Position numbers and translations under genes: made by a program. A DNA stretch of 64,000 bases, taken from contig JAUTDP010000001.1 in NCBI GenBank assembly GCA_033439795.1, positions 372,001-436,000 on the forward strand, given 5' to 3'. Positions 10,972 through 23,689 of the stretch are shown piece by piece. How positions within the stretch are numbered: the stretch's first letter is position 1; every line of letters starts with the position of its first letter. Source of the DNA: Sordaria brevicollis (lineage: Eukaryota > Ascomycota > Sordariomycetes > Sordariales > Sordariaceae). The notes beneath the pieces were generated by a model. It was not told the origin of the DNA and searched no databases. It was given only the letters and a program-made list of their open reading frames with translations.

Positions 10972-13540
10972 TTTCGATTATTAAAATTATAAATTACCCC
11001 TTCGAAGTTTAAATATATAATTATATTCGTAATAGTTAAAAATATTTAATATATTTTATTAAATTAATTTATTAAAATTATAATTTATTGTACGACTTAT
11101 TTTAATACGTCTTTTTACGTCGGTAAGCTATAATATTAAATTAATTTACTAAAATGAAAAAAATATTATTAAATAATAATTTAATAGCCGTTGCCCTATA
11201 TAAGTAAATACGAATTTACTTCCCCGATATTATTTTAATTAATAAGGATTTCGAGAATTAATAATACCGTTTACGTAAGTAGCGCCGTAGTAATTTAAAT
11301 AATACTTAGTATTTCGTTAAGAATTTAGAAGAAAGGCGGGAAATTACTTATATAAAGACCGAATTCGAAGAGGATAACGAAATATTACGTTAATCCTTTT
11401 AAGTATTGAAAAAATGAAAGCGGTATTAGGTATACTATTTTTTAATATTTATTATCGATATTATATATAAAATAAATCGGTATAATATATTATTCGTATA
11501 GGGTATTATTATTATATTAAAAATAATTTTAATAATTATTTTTTAAATAATAATTAATAACGAAAGGGACGATAAGTTTAGGTTCGTTAGTGAATAAATC
11601 GCAGCCTTTATTAAAAAGAACCGTATCGCTTTATTTAAAGTCGTAATAATTAACGGCGATAAAGCGCTAATTAGCGCTATTCAAAAGTATTTCCTAAATA
11701 TTTAGCGTTAGTAATATATATAATATATTAATTATAATATTAAAAAAATTATTAAGAAATATTAGGCTAAATTATGTATTTCCTCTTTTAATTACGATAG
11801 TAATGTAAAGGAGGATAATAACAATTACCGTTTTATAGAAGTTAATAGAGAGGATTTTTAAGAAGTACGCGCAATTTACTGCCGAATATATACGGCGGTT
11901 AAAATTAGAATTAGCCTCCTTCCTTTACCGATTAAAGTCGTTAATACGTAAATTATATTCTTTTTTATATAACAATATATAATTTACGCCTTTTCCTTTA
12001 TAGCGTTTAATAAAGCGTAATTTCTATTTTCGTATTCCTTCGGCTAAAGTTAATTACAATTAATAAAATATATTAAAAATAAATTTTTATTTTATTAGAG
12101 CGAATAAATTATTTATTATATATTGAAAAATTTTAATTATAATTTGCGTACTACCTTCCTTAATAAATCCGTTAATAATTCTATTAAAAATTATAATATT
12201 TTTCCCCGCTATAATTTAATTGCTATTTTTAACGCTTATATATAATACGTTTATTACCGATTATAAGCTTTTAAATAAATCATTATTCGTATTAAAAACC
12301 GGGTATAATTATAATTTATTAATTATAATTAGTTTAGGGATTATCCGTTCGAATTGACCTTTTAAGCGTTAGACCTATTTAACCGCTAATACCGTATTAA
12401 TACTACCTTTATACTATTTATTAATATAGTTTTTAGGGAAGAGTATATTATACTACTATTATTATATATTAAGTAATTTTAAATTTTATATAAATTACCC
12501 TATATTTATAAAATAGTTAAGCGAATAAGGAATAATTAAATGATTTTAGTAATTAAATTAAATTATTACCTATTTTAGTATTTATAGTAGAAGAGAGTAA
12601 ATAAACCCTTATTAGCGCTATTTACAAAGATAATTCTAATTATTTATATAATAATAATAAGATATAACCGATAAATATTTACGCGTATACCCTTTTTAAA
12701 AAATCGCCTTTAAAAGTAAATTATTTAAATAAAGTAGGCCTTTTAATAACGAATAAATTATATTAAAAATTTAGGTTAAATAACCCTTTAATCCTCGAAA
12801 TAAGATTAAAACCTACGGCCGTACTATTACCGCATTTATATAGCGCTATTATTTAAAGTACGAAGTTAAACCTAATTTCGAAGCTATAAATAAAATTAAT
12901 TAACGGGAGAGAGAAAAGGAGGAGGAAGCTATATAGAATTATATTAAAATTATATAATTATTTAATTCCGAATTACCTTTTGAATTTAAATAATTAATTA
13001 ATTAGAGTAAAAATAAGGGTAATTTAATTAATAGGAAAAGTAACTTAATTCGATTAACCCTTATTATTTATAAGCGCCGCCGCTGTAATAATAATATTAA
13101 GTTCTTTTATAATTTTACCTTTAATTCCGCCCACTTATCCTAATTTAACGACGACGACGAAGTTAAGAATAATAATACGCTTATAATTAAAAAGGAAAGG
13201 ATTAAATTCGATAAAATTTACAATATCTAATTAGCGCGGGAAATAAAGAGATTATTAGCTATACCCTTAAATAATACTATTAAATTTAGTTAATTTAATT
13301 TACGTAATTTAAATTTACGTAAAGTTTAGCCTGGCGTAAGTCAAAATAAAGTTATTATTTTAAATAATTAACGACTTTTTATTTTATTTACTTTTAATCG
13401 ATATATACGTTTTAAGAGCCTTATTTTACCCTATTCTATATAGATTTTGAAATGCGTATTGTTGTAGCGTGCGGCGAGCCCTATTATTAAATAGGGACCT
13501 TTATTAAATATTAGAAACATTTTATAACCCGTTTTTTATA
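10972..13540 (+). pseudogene. RIP-degraded coding remnant of unknown identity
   Basis: Beyond the gypsy element the plus strand still shows long stretches that read as protein once RIP-type stop codons are ignored, for example 'NYRFIEVNREDF' near 11,830 and a following segment to about 12,250, and another near 12,340-12,480. I recognise no domain. It is probably a second mobile element, but no terminal repeats were found. The right edge (13,548) carries TGGCCAGTTT, also present at the right edge of island 3. Confidence 0.45.
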
Positions 13541-13559
13541 TTGGAAATGGCCAGTTTAA

Positions 13560-14553
13560 TATATTAGCTGTCGTTTTGAAAATTAGGGTGTTTATAGGAT
13601 CTCATGGTGTACGTGGAATATTCCCCTTCGAAATAGTATCGTTACTGGAGTTGCCGCGCATGGGGTTGATACTAGAGGTACTGCGGCGAGGATCGTCAGC
13701 ATATGCACATGTATGAACGGTCATATCAAGCGATGGGTTTTCGAGGGCGCTATAAGTCAAAGCTGTGTTTCTGAAATTGAATCCGATGTGGTGTTCTTAA
13801 ATAGAGGACGGAATCTTTGTCTCCAGAAGTGCCATTGTCGATAAGGCAACCCAGGTTTCCTTATATCACTCCGACGTCCTCAACAACACCATCCGAGTGC
13901 CCGTGATGTTTCATATCGCAATGTTTATCGCGTCGTCCGTCAACGGTAGCCCACGAATAGCCACTTCGTGATCCACGACATGAGGTTGTCGCGGCTCTCG
14001 CTGCCGTGCGGCTCTTGTGTAGCGGTGTACCCGTCTGCACAGCCGCGTGATGTATGTGCAAGTTCGATCGGGATTGGGACCTCTCTGCGGTACAGGTCTG
14101 GACAGTCGGGAGTTAGAGTGCCAGAAAAGGACCGAACGGGATCGTGTGAAACGCGAAGAGGTAAAGACGGGACAGACGGCACGGGAAAGTGATGGAAGAC
14201 GGGAGCCGCATGTGAATCGGAGAATCAGAAGCTCGGGAAGGTGAAAAGAGAAAAAAAGGCAGATGGTTCTAATTCTGGAATTGGGCTGCGGAGAATTTCG
14301 TGCAGCACCCCGCAACACTCGTCCCCAACCAGTTGACGTCAATGGCCGGAGCTGCAGCAACTTGCATCTATCACGGCATCCTTTTCATTCTCAACTTTCT
14401 CTGTACATCATCTTTGAACTTCAATTAGAGGTACATCAGAAGTCAACGCCGCTTTTTGTCAATTGCTATCCAAAGGTGATCAGAATCCAAACCTGATGCT
14501 TCTCGAAACAGGCATCCAACCTTCAAGAGTTCTATCCAATATCGTCACTCTGG
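13560..14553. other. Gene-less GC-normal spacer between two RIP islands
   Basis: Composition returns to normal here. Several overlapping frames exist on both strands (the longest about 149 codons on the minus strand at 13,911-14,360), but none shows a recognisable domain, splice structure or biased codon use. I see no supportable gene, only unique intergenic sequence that ends where the inverted repeat of the next element starts. Confidence 0.5.
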
Positions 14554-14708
14554 GCGCATTAGCGGTTATCTACCCTGTAATGAACGGTTAAGCTATTTCA
14601 ACCGTTGGGTGCGAATTGCTCCGATTTCTTAACTCAACCGTTAATTGAGTTTAAGCGTTAAGTAGAGCTTAACCGTTAATAACAATTAACCATTAAATAC
14701 GGAATCCC
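14554..14708 (+). repeat. Left terminal inverted repeat
   Basis: It pairs with 27,969-28,128. It contains TTTAAGCGTTAAG and AGCTTAACCGTTAA shared exactly with the right copy, and repeated AACCGTTAA-type motifs. In most differences the left copy has T or A where the right copy has C or G, consistent with heavier RIP on this side. Confidence 0.8.
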
Positions 14709-15599
14709 TATATACTAATATACAACGGGAGCGGGATTTAACCAAATTAGGACTAAGTCCCGGATTCTTAAGTACTAAGCTGCCCAAAACCCGTATAATC
14801 GGTAAATACCGCTTACTATCTATTTACCGTATATTAAAAGTATAGTCTACCGCAGTTATACTATATATTAAGGGTATAGTTTACCGCGGTTATACTATAT
14901 ACCGAAGGTACGGTCGTATAAACTATATACCGCATATATAATTAATTAGTATTATAATTAAATAATAAAAACGTTAATTAACTTATAATATATATTTATT
15001 AATATAAATCTAAATCCTATTTATTTGTAATTATTTAATTACGTATAATATTCGATATTATTTTACTTATTTTGTACGTACGGTTTATTTATTTACCGTT
15101 AGGTTACTATAATTACTATAATATTAAATAATAGGATATTAGGCTCTTCGCGTACGTTATATAATATAGTATTAAGAAAATTATAATTAGTAATTTAATA
15201 TAATTTAATCGAAAATATTTAATATAAAATAATAAATTAGAAATAGATAATATATATACTTAATAAAGTATTCTATTAGAGTACCCGGCCGCAATGCGTT
15301 TATATATAATAAAAAAATATAAGAGAAGAAATAAGATTATTCTAAATATATACTATATATGGCTAATTATAGAGTAAATTAAGTAGACTAAAGAATAAAT
15401 TGTAATTAATATATATAAATATATATTAATAAATAAAAAATTAAGGTCTAGATTCTAGGAAGTTAATATTATTAGAATTACAATATGTAAAATAGGTATT
15501 ATTTAAATATTATATTAATAAATTTTTCTATTTAAAGGTATAGAAAGGCGGTCCGAATTATCGTAGCGGTATTTATATTAATATAGAGGTTAGCGTTAA

Positions 15600-18500
15600 A
15601 TTTAAAAGGATATAAAAACGAATTAATTTTATTAGAAAACGCCAATAAATTAAATAGTATATATACGTAACGGATAATAGATTAGGTAGGTATACGTTAT
15701 ATAACGGTATTATTTTAAATATTTATAGTAATTAATATTATAATTCGGAACGGAAGTAGATTAGAATATAGATAAGGGGTACGGTAATATTGTTAGAATC
15801 TTTTAATTAATTATTAATTTTGGTAGATATGGCGCTTTCGATGAATTTACCCTTTTGAATTAACGTTATTAATTATAAGCGGATTGGTATATAATATATA
15901 AAAATAAAGATATATACCTTTATAAATTCGTATTAATTAGAGGCTTAAAGTTATTTTATTTATTAATTAATAAATATAAATTTAACGTTGCTAATTAATT
16001 TAATAGGGTTTTTTAAGGGTACGATATATAATTTATTTAATTAGATAACCGTTAATTTAATAATTACGGGGCTTATTTCTTCGACGAAAAGGAAATTTAA
16101 AACTTCGTTACGTTTATTAAATACTTTTAACCGGGTTAAAACTAAAAAAATAAAGGAATCGTTTATTAGGAGTATTTATACGAAAATTTAATCGATACGT
16201 CCGATACGCTTATATTTAATTATTAATATATCGAAAATATCTATTTCGTTATCGGTAAATTCGTATTCGGGTTTAATATATATAAATTTAATATAATCTC
16301 TCTAATATAATTTATATCGACGGTTTTATTTAAAACGGAGCGTTAATTAATATTCTTTATATAATAAATAATAAATGATAAATAATAAGCGATAAGCGCG
16401 AAGTAATAAGCTTTAATAATATTTATATTATATAATAGTATTAATATTAATAATCGGCGTTATAATATATATTAGGTAACGCTAGGGTACGGTCGGTTAT
16501 AATACTATAAAAAAAATATTAATATATATATTAAGTATATATTAATAAAAGGATTAAAAATATTTCGATAATAAAAAAGCGAAGAATAAATTAATATAAT
16601 TAATAGAATCCGTAATTTTAAATAAATATTTAAAATGCGCGTATTATATTACTTTATTATTCGTAGTTTCGTTATAATATTAATATACGCTATAATAATA
16701 TAATCGATAAAAGGAGTAATATCGAGAATAAAATCTTAAAAACTACCTAATATATATATTGGAAAGCCTTTAATATTTATTTTATATCGCGTAAATCGAA
16801 TTCGACGCCGAAAATTAGTATATTATTTAAATATAATATAATTAATTAAAATATTAAATATTGTAATACTTTATATTGGTTTTAAATAAATATTGGATAT
16901 TAATTATTTTCGTCGTATTATATATTTAGTTAGGCTCGTATAAATTCGACGATTTTTTACTTTTCCTTTATTAATTAAATTATATTTAGATACTATTAAA
17001 TATAGGGTACGAAGAGATTTATAAGGTTTTAGAAGTAATAATTAGGGTTGAAAATTTATACGTATTTATTTGTAAATATTATTTTATAATTTTATTCAAT
17101 TATTTTATTATTAGTAGTTAAATTAATACGGAAATTATAATTATATTAATATACCCGGTATAATAATTTTTTAAAAACGTTAAATATTTATACTTCGGTT
17201 AGAAATAATTTTTAATTAATATTAACGGTATATTTAATTTTCCTAATAACGTTCTATAGAATTTATCCTATTACCGATAACCGGCGGTAATTATAATTTA
17301 GGTCGAATTCGATATTAAATTCTAAATTTTATTTATCTTCTTTTATTTATTTTTAGTTAATATAAAATAAGAAAATATTATATAAAGTAGGGGATTCTTT
17401 TTAGAATTCAAATAATTATTGTATAAGTTCGCCGTTTATTATTGTAAAGGCCCTTCGTATAACTAAACGGATAAAGATCCGGAAGGCGGTCATTTCGAAA
17501 ATCGTTTTCTCTAAATTAATAGCGTTCGTTATAATCGCTTTAATTTTGGTCTATTTATTCGAATATCGTTAATTAGCGTTCGTTTCGAATATATAATATA
17601 TATAATTATATTTCTAATATTCTAATTATCTACTACGGCTAAATTTTATTTTATTAGGAAGATATTTTTAATTTACGTTTTATATTTTTATTAATATAAA
17701 GTATATATTTTTGAGTAAATAGAAGTTAGGGGGGTATTAAATTGGAAATAGTATAATCGATATTATTAAGGGAAAGTATAAATTATTTCCCTATATATTT
17801 ATAAAAAACTTCTATTATTAGGACTTAGATATTAATTAATAAATTATATTCTTTTATAATTGTTTAATAATATACCGCTATATATACGTTAGGTCGTACC
17901 TAATTATTAATATATTAATTAGTTCGGCGGCTTTAGGCCTTTTCGATTTTAATTTTTAGAGTATTATAATTTAATAATATATTAATATAAAATTTATTAC
18001 GGTCGGTTCTTTATTTTCCTAATCGTTTTAATTTTTTATACGACTTTGGATTAAAGGCAATTATATTAAATATAGCGGTATATAATTATTTATACGGTTT
18101 TCGTATTTATAAAATATAATCTATTAAATTTTATCTATTTTTAGTAGTAAATTTTTTCTTTATTAATAAATTATTAGATTTCGCGATTACCGAGAATATT
18201 TAGATAATAGTTAATAGAATAAGCTATTCTACTTTTTTATTATCTTTATTAACGTTTTTATCGATATTTATACTTACGAAATCTCTTTATATAATTTTAT
18301 ATACGAATAGATTAATATAATATATTTTAAATTATAACCGGAATAAAGTAAGAATAATTATAAATTAACGGGTATAATTAAATAGTATTTAATTATTAAT
18401 ATAGTATAAAGGGGATTTTAAATTTTATTAACCCGGGGGGAATAATTATTTACGAAGAATACGGGTATATTCTAAAATATATTAACCGATTAATATTCAA

Positions 18501-20970
18501 TAGGAAAATCGGATAATAATATACCTTTTTTAATATTATTCGTTAAAATACCGTTTAATAGTGTATAGTGTAATTAGTACGATAGCCTATTAAATTTTAA
18601 GTAGGCCGGATCCGAGGGTTAAATAGAAATAATATTTAAAGCCGGTATTAATATTATTAATACCGGTCGGTTCTCTATAATACTTTATTACGTAGAGTAT
18701 TCGTTATATTTAGTTTTATTAAGTAAATTATTTTCGAATTCGTTTTGTATTAATAAGGTTTAATAATAATAACGATTATATATATTAACGTTGTAATTTA
18801 ATATATTATTTAATAGCGGAGGATTACCGGGTAGGTCTTATATTATATCCTTCGGGTATTATAGGTTTAACTTTATTACTTATTTCCTAATTATATAATA
18901 TCGATAAAATTTATCCGCTTTAGGTCCTTTTATATTAGAATTTTCTATTTATTATAATATATTATTAATATAATAAAATATTAAAATATATAGAATAGAT
19001 TTAATATTTCCGTCCCTATTTAGTTTAATATTTATACTTTTATCGAATTGATTTAATAGATATAATACTTTAATAATATTATTAAAATTTAAATTATATA
19101 GATTAAGAGTAATTGGGTAAATATTTATTTATAACTCCCGTATATTGATATTCAAATTTATTAATATAATGTAATTACTTATTAATAATCGTATAATATT
19201 TCGATATAAACTAAACCCGTTAATAAATATTATAATGGGATAATTAACGACCGGCTTAGAGTATAGCGAGAATTTATTCTATATAATATCGAATAGAATT
19301 CGCTTATATATATTAAATTCGAATTAATTACGTATTGGGCTGGTATAATATAACGGAGTTAATTATATTCAATATATAAAAGGCGGTTAGAAAAATATAT
19401 CGATAATAATAACTACCTTACGTAGAAAATATTAATAAATATATTCGATTAATAATTTAATATCTTTATAGTAGTAATTATATTTAAGGAAATATTTAAC
19501 CTTCTTCTTCTTTTTCTTCTTTTTACTTTATTTAATATTAGGGTTAATAAAGTTAAACTTTAACGCTTTAAATAATACCTTTTAAAGGTTCGGATTATAT
19601 TATATTTCTATTTAGAATTAGTCGTAATATATTTCCTAATTACAAATCTTCAAAATATTTGTTTCTCTAATAAAAGTATCTACTTTGAGTAAAACGATTT
19701 TTAATTTATCTTAATTAAAACTATATTTAATAATTCTATATTAATTTCCGGAATATAGTATAATATTATTAATATTTACTAATAGTAATCCGGATAGCCG
19801 TTTATCCTATCGTATAAATAATTCGTATATTATAATTACTATATCGCTTTTAGCTTCAATATAGTAACCGCCCCGAAAATCTTTCTTAATAATAATAATT
19901 TATCTAATATATATAAACTCCAACGTATTAAGGGTAATTGGAATTATATTATTATTATATATATATTTTTCGTTATAATATCCAAAGTAAATAAAATCCG
20001 ACGGGAAGATTAAATTATTAAATTCGTTATCGCCGATTATAAAATCGTTTAATAATAAGTATTATATATATATAAATTCTCCTATAATTATACGGATTAA
20101 CGACGTCTATAATATAAATTAGTATAATTCGGTAAAGAGGTTTATAAAATAATTTATATTATAGTAAACCGATTTAACGACGTTAAATTGATATAGGGTA
20201 ATAAAAAAATTAATTAGGTCGATTATATATAGGGTAGATAATATAACCTCTATTTCGGTTTATTATTAAGCTTTAAATTAGGCCGCTTAATGAGCGTTTA
20301 TTTTCTTTATTTTTTTTAATATATAGGTAATTATAACTTTCTCTACTATTAATAAAATCCCTACTTTCTTTATATATATTATTAATATTCGATTCCTTAA
20401 TCGCTATTTTAATATTTCTAATTAATTTAATAAAGTTTATATTTATAAAAGCTTTTTATTTATTTATATATTATCCTCTTAATAATATATATTTTAATAT
20501 TATAGGAGTCCTATAATTTCGCGTATTACGTTATATTATATTCGATTCGTTCCGAAAGCCTAAATAAATATCGATATAACTATTTCGAAATTAAAGATAA
20601 TAGCGTACTTATTATACGGGCGGGGTAATAGTATTATAATATCTTCGAAATTTATAATATATAATAATTAAATTAGGTAATAAACCCCGTTAATTTTAAT
20701 AACGTTGATTAGCCCGGGTAAATATAATTTAAATTCGTTTATTTCTTTTTATATTCCTACGAATCCCGCCGATATAAATTCGGAGAAAATTTCGTCGAAT
20801 ATTTATAATTTAATCGGATCGTTATCGTTACGTTGCTTATTATATTTAATAATACGTAGAAGAGTTTCTTTATTAAAATTAACCGGTAATAATATAATAT
20901 TAATATTATTAATATTTAATTTAGTTTCGAAATCGAAAGCGGCTACTAAATATAGAATAGTTAATATATA
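15600..20970 (-). pseudogene. Large transposase-like remnant
   Basis: Read on the minus strand, long frames survive with RIP-type stops. At about 19,330-19,150 the peptide runs 'YPIIIFINGFSLYRN', then 'LINLNINIRE', and at about 19,110-18,960 'PITLNLYNLNFNNII', 'LNQFDKSINIKLN' and 'ILYILIFYYINN'. From memory these follow the order of a large transposase-like protein common in Pezizomycotina: P-I-I-V-F-I-D-G-F-G-L-Y-R-N, then P-L-T-L-G-P-H-G, L-N-Q-L-D-K-G and C-Y-I-G-D-M-P. I would place it tentatively near the TNP2/EnSpm or Plavaka-type transposases. The upstream part (20,970-20,600) encodes 'LYLVAAFDFETKLN'-like sequence. It is dead as it stands. Confidence 0.5.
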
Positions 20971-22089
20971 ATATTAATATAATATAATATTAAATAATTT
21001 ACATTATCTATCTTCTTCAATTTCAATTTATACCGAATCGCTATTAATCGTTTCTTAATTTCCGTTATTTTCGTCTTCGCTATTAGGTTTCTCTATATTA
21101 ATATTATTAATTAATATAAATGCCGATATAAATTTAATTAATATAGTTAGCGATATATATATAAATTCGGAAACGCGATTATTAATATTATTTAAATTAT
21201 TAATATTTATAGAATCGTCCGCGATTAATAAATACTCTCCCGACCTCTACGATATTTCGCGTATTTAACGCGTATAGTCTTCGGTCGCTTTTATTTATAC
21301 GCGCTTATATACTTCGCGTCTTTTTTCGATTAATTAAATTTGTATCCGTTCTATAAATTTTAATTTAAAATTTATAGTCCGCGGCCGTTATAGGAGTATA
21401 AAGGGCTAATTGCCTAATAGTTTACGTGCCGTTATAATAAAATAATATAATACCGATAGTAGAAATATTAAATTAATTCGAAGTTGGAGCGATATTAGAG
21501 GTAAAAAATTTAATAAGACGTATCGGATAATACGTTTAAATTACGTATATTATTATTATAACGATTGAATAGACGATTAATAAATAGATTAGAATTTATA
21601 TACGTTACGCGTAAATATAGAATGCGGCTAATATTTATAATGAATTTATAGTAAAGCGGTAAAGCTATAATTAAATAAATAGGACGATTGGTTGTAATAA
21701 ATAGGAAGTAAAGAATTTTCTAATTATTCTTATTATTTATTATAGCGTATAATAAAAAAAATATAAATTGTATTTTTATTAACGGATTTCAATTTACTAC
21801 TTAATTTTTCTTCTCTTTTCTAGATTATTACTTTCCTTTTGCGCGCGGATAGTAAAAGAAGAAGCGTATAAATTTAATAATAAATTATTTTATTATTTCA
21901 TTCGTTATAGTTTACGAGTTAGTAAAAGTAAATTTATATTATTACTTCGCTATTATACTAAATATATATTAACTATTTATATCGTATTATAGTAATTTGA
22001 ATTTCTTTTACCGGTATCCTAAGAACCCTTCGAGATATAGGCCCCGAATATTTTATACGATTACCGCAGCGGGAATATAAGGAACGTAT

Positions 22090-22655
22090 TAACGCTTGGG
22101 GGGGGGTAACAAGAGTTGATACAAATCTTAGAGTTGATAATTCACTAAGCGTTGTTGTGAGACTAAGTATTGTTAGTTGAGGGAGGCTTCTGATTGGTCG
22201 GATTTGGGAGTAAAAAGATAAAAGGGAAAGACCCCTATAAGGCCTTCTAAAGGTCCTTATAAGGGTCTTTCTAGCGGTCTTTTTAGTGGTCTTTTTAGTA
22301 GTCTTCTTCGTAATCTTCGACTTCGAAGGCGGCGGGGACTTTGGCTTCAAAGTCCGGATGAAGGCATTTATAACCGCGTGAAACTTTTCGCGCGAAAAAA
22401 AACCATTACCACTTGGAATCGAATTGGCGACTCTACGAGAGATAGCGACGATAAGAACCATTGAGCCACTGGCCCAATTGATTGAAATTGGGCTTCGTTC
22501 TTTCCTTTGATATAGGGCCGTGTCCGGGAAAGAATCCCTGAGCAACAACGCTTGGTAACGCAACAAGGCTTGGTAATACAACAAGGCTTGTTGAAATCCA
22601 ACTATTGAAGCCCCCTTTTAAGCCTTGTTGCTTTGGGGGTTTTCCCGCTATAGTA
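22090..22655 (-). mobile_element. tRNA-derived SINE, not RIP-mutated
   Basis: A GC-normal block of about 570 bp sits abruptly inside the RIP island. On the minus strand it contains a TGGCTCAATGG box A (about 22,465-22,475) and an AATTCGATTCC box B (about 22,420-22,430), at tRNA-like spacing. The head is preceded by CAAGC(C/G)TTGTTG-type repeats and followed by a region with repeated AAAAAGACCAC(T) units (22,258-22,305). The box A/box B pair within a non-coding insertion is the hallmark of a tRNA-derived SINE. The element ends are approximate and I found no convincing target duplication. A 203-codon minus frame across it (22,584-21,973) runs through the tRNA-like part and out into the RIP island, so I do not treat it as a gene. 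Confidence 0.6.
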
Positions 22656-23689
22656 TTTATAGAATACTTTAAATAATTGTTATTTATAGATATAGATTCG
22701 GATATGCAAATATATCGCGAACGCGATAATGGCTCTAGTTCCGGCTTTGGCTGCGCTCCTATCGGTATTATATTAGGGTTAGTAATATTACGAAAGGACG
22801 CTATTGCGCTAATACTTAATCCTTCCGGTATAAGTGCTTATATAATGCTTTTATTGTAATCGATATATAATTTATTTACTCGAAGTAATTCTAATTATAA
22901 TATAAATATTAAATATTTAATTAGGTATTAATGTAATATTCTAATTAAAATACTAATAGCGTTATTTCCGCCCTTATAAATCCTTGTATTTCTTTATATA
23001 GCGCTTAATTTCCCGCCGCTTACCCTTAAATATTAAACGTTTTAGCGATATATAGAGCCGCTATTATTAACCCAATATTATTTATAATATTAGGGTTAAC
23101 CTATTTATATTAGTTATATTTGGTATAATAATTATTATAATACTTCTGCGTAATATATCCTGTATTTATAATAACCGCTAATTTATAGGGGTAACGAAAT
23201 AATATATAATTCGGCGCCTCTATACTATTAACCGGGATATCCTCTTATTCTTTTTATATTTATATTTAGTATATTACTTTATACGAGTTTTAATATCCTG
23301 TAATAATATATATACGTATTATAATTAATAATATATTCTATATACCCTATTTAATAATATAAATAATAGTATTTTATAAAGCTCCTTCTATTAAACTTCA
23401 ATTCACTACCCTATATGTAATATATATAATCCTTAATATAATAGCCCTAAGCCCTGCCCGGATTACCCCCGTAAATTTTACCGCCTAGTTAATTTAGTGC
23501 TCTATCCGAAACTTAGTAAAAATAGGATTTCTCGAAGTATTTTATATTTACTTCTATTATTATAAGTATATATATTAATAGCGATTTATATTTGCGCCCG
23601 GGAATAATTAATAATCTTGATATTATTTTGGTCCTAGCGACCTAATATAATTTTACGAATATTATACGCGGTAATTTAGATATTATGAA

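Larger units (their letters stand above)
1..13540. repeat. RIP-degraded AT-rich island 1
   Basis: The stretch is extremely AT-rich, and CA and TG dinucleotides are nearly absent while CG stays common. This is what saturation C-to-T change at CpA on both strands leaves behind. Long reading frames with recognisable protein motifs are broken by TAA/TAG codons where CAA, CAG or TGG are expected. A less affected patch lies at about 1,440-2,130 and holds a gene relic. The main content is one LTR retrotransposon at 2,715-10,966. The left part (1-1,400) is RIP-degraded with no recognisable motif. The right edge is near 13,540-13,590, where normal composition resumes. Confidence 0.9.

Noticed and set aside
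13911..14360. 149-codon minus-strand frame in the GC-normal spacer
   Set aside because: Several competing frames of similar length occur on both strands; no domain and no splice pattern.
21973..22584. 203-codon minus-strand frame
   Set aside because: It runs through the tRNA-like part of the SINE and out into RIP DNA. Its KKTTKKTTKK run comes from a simple repeat.
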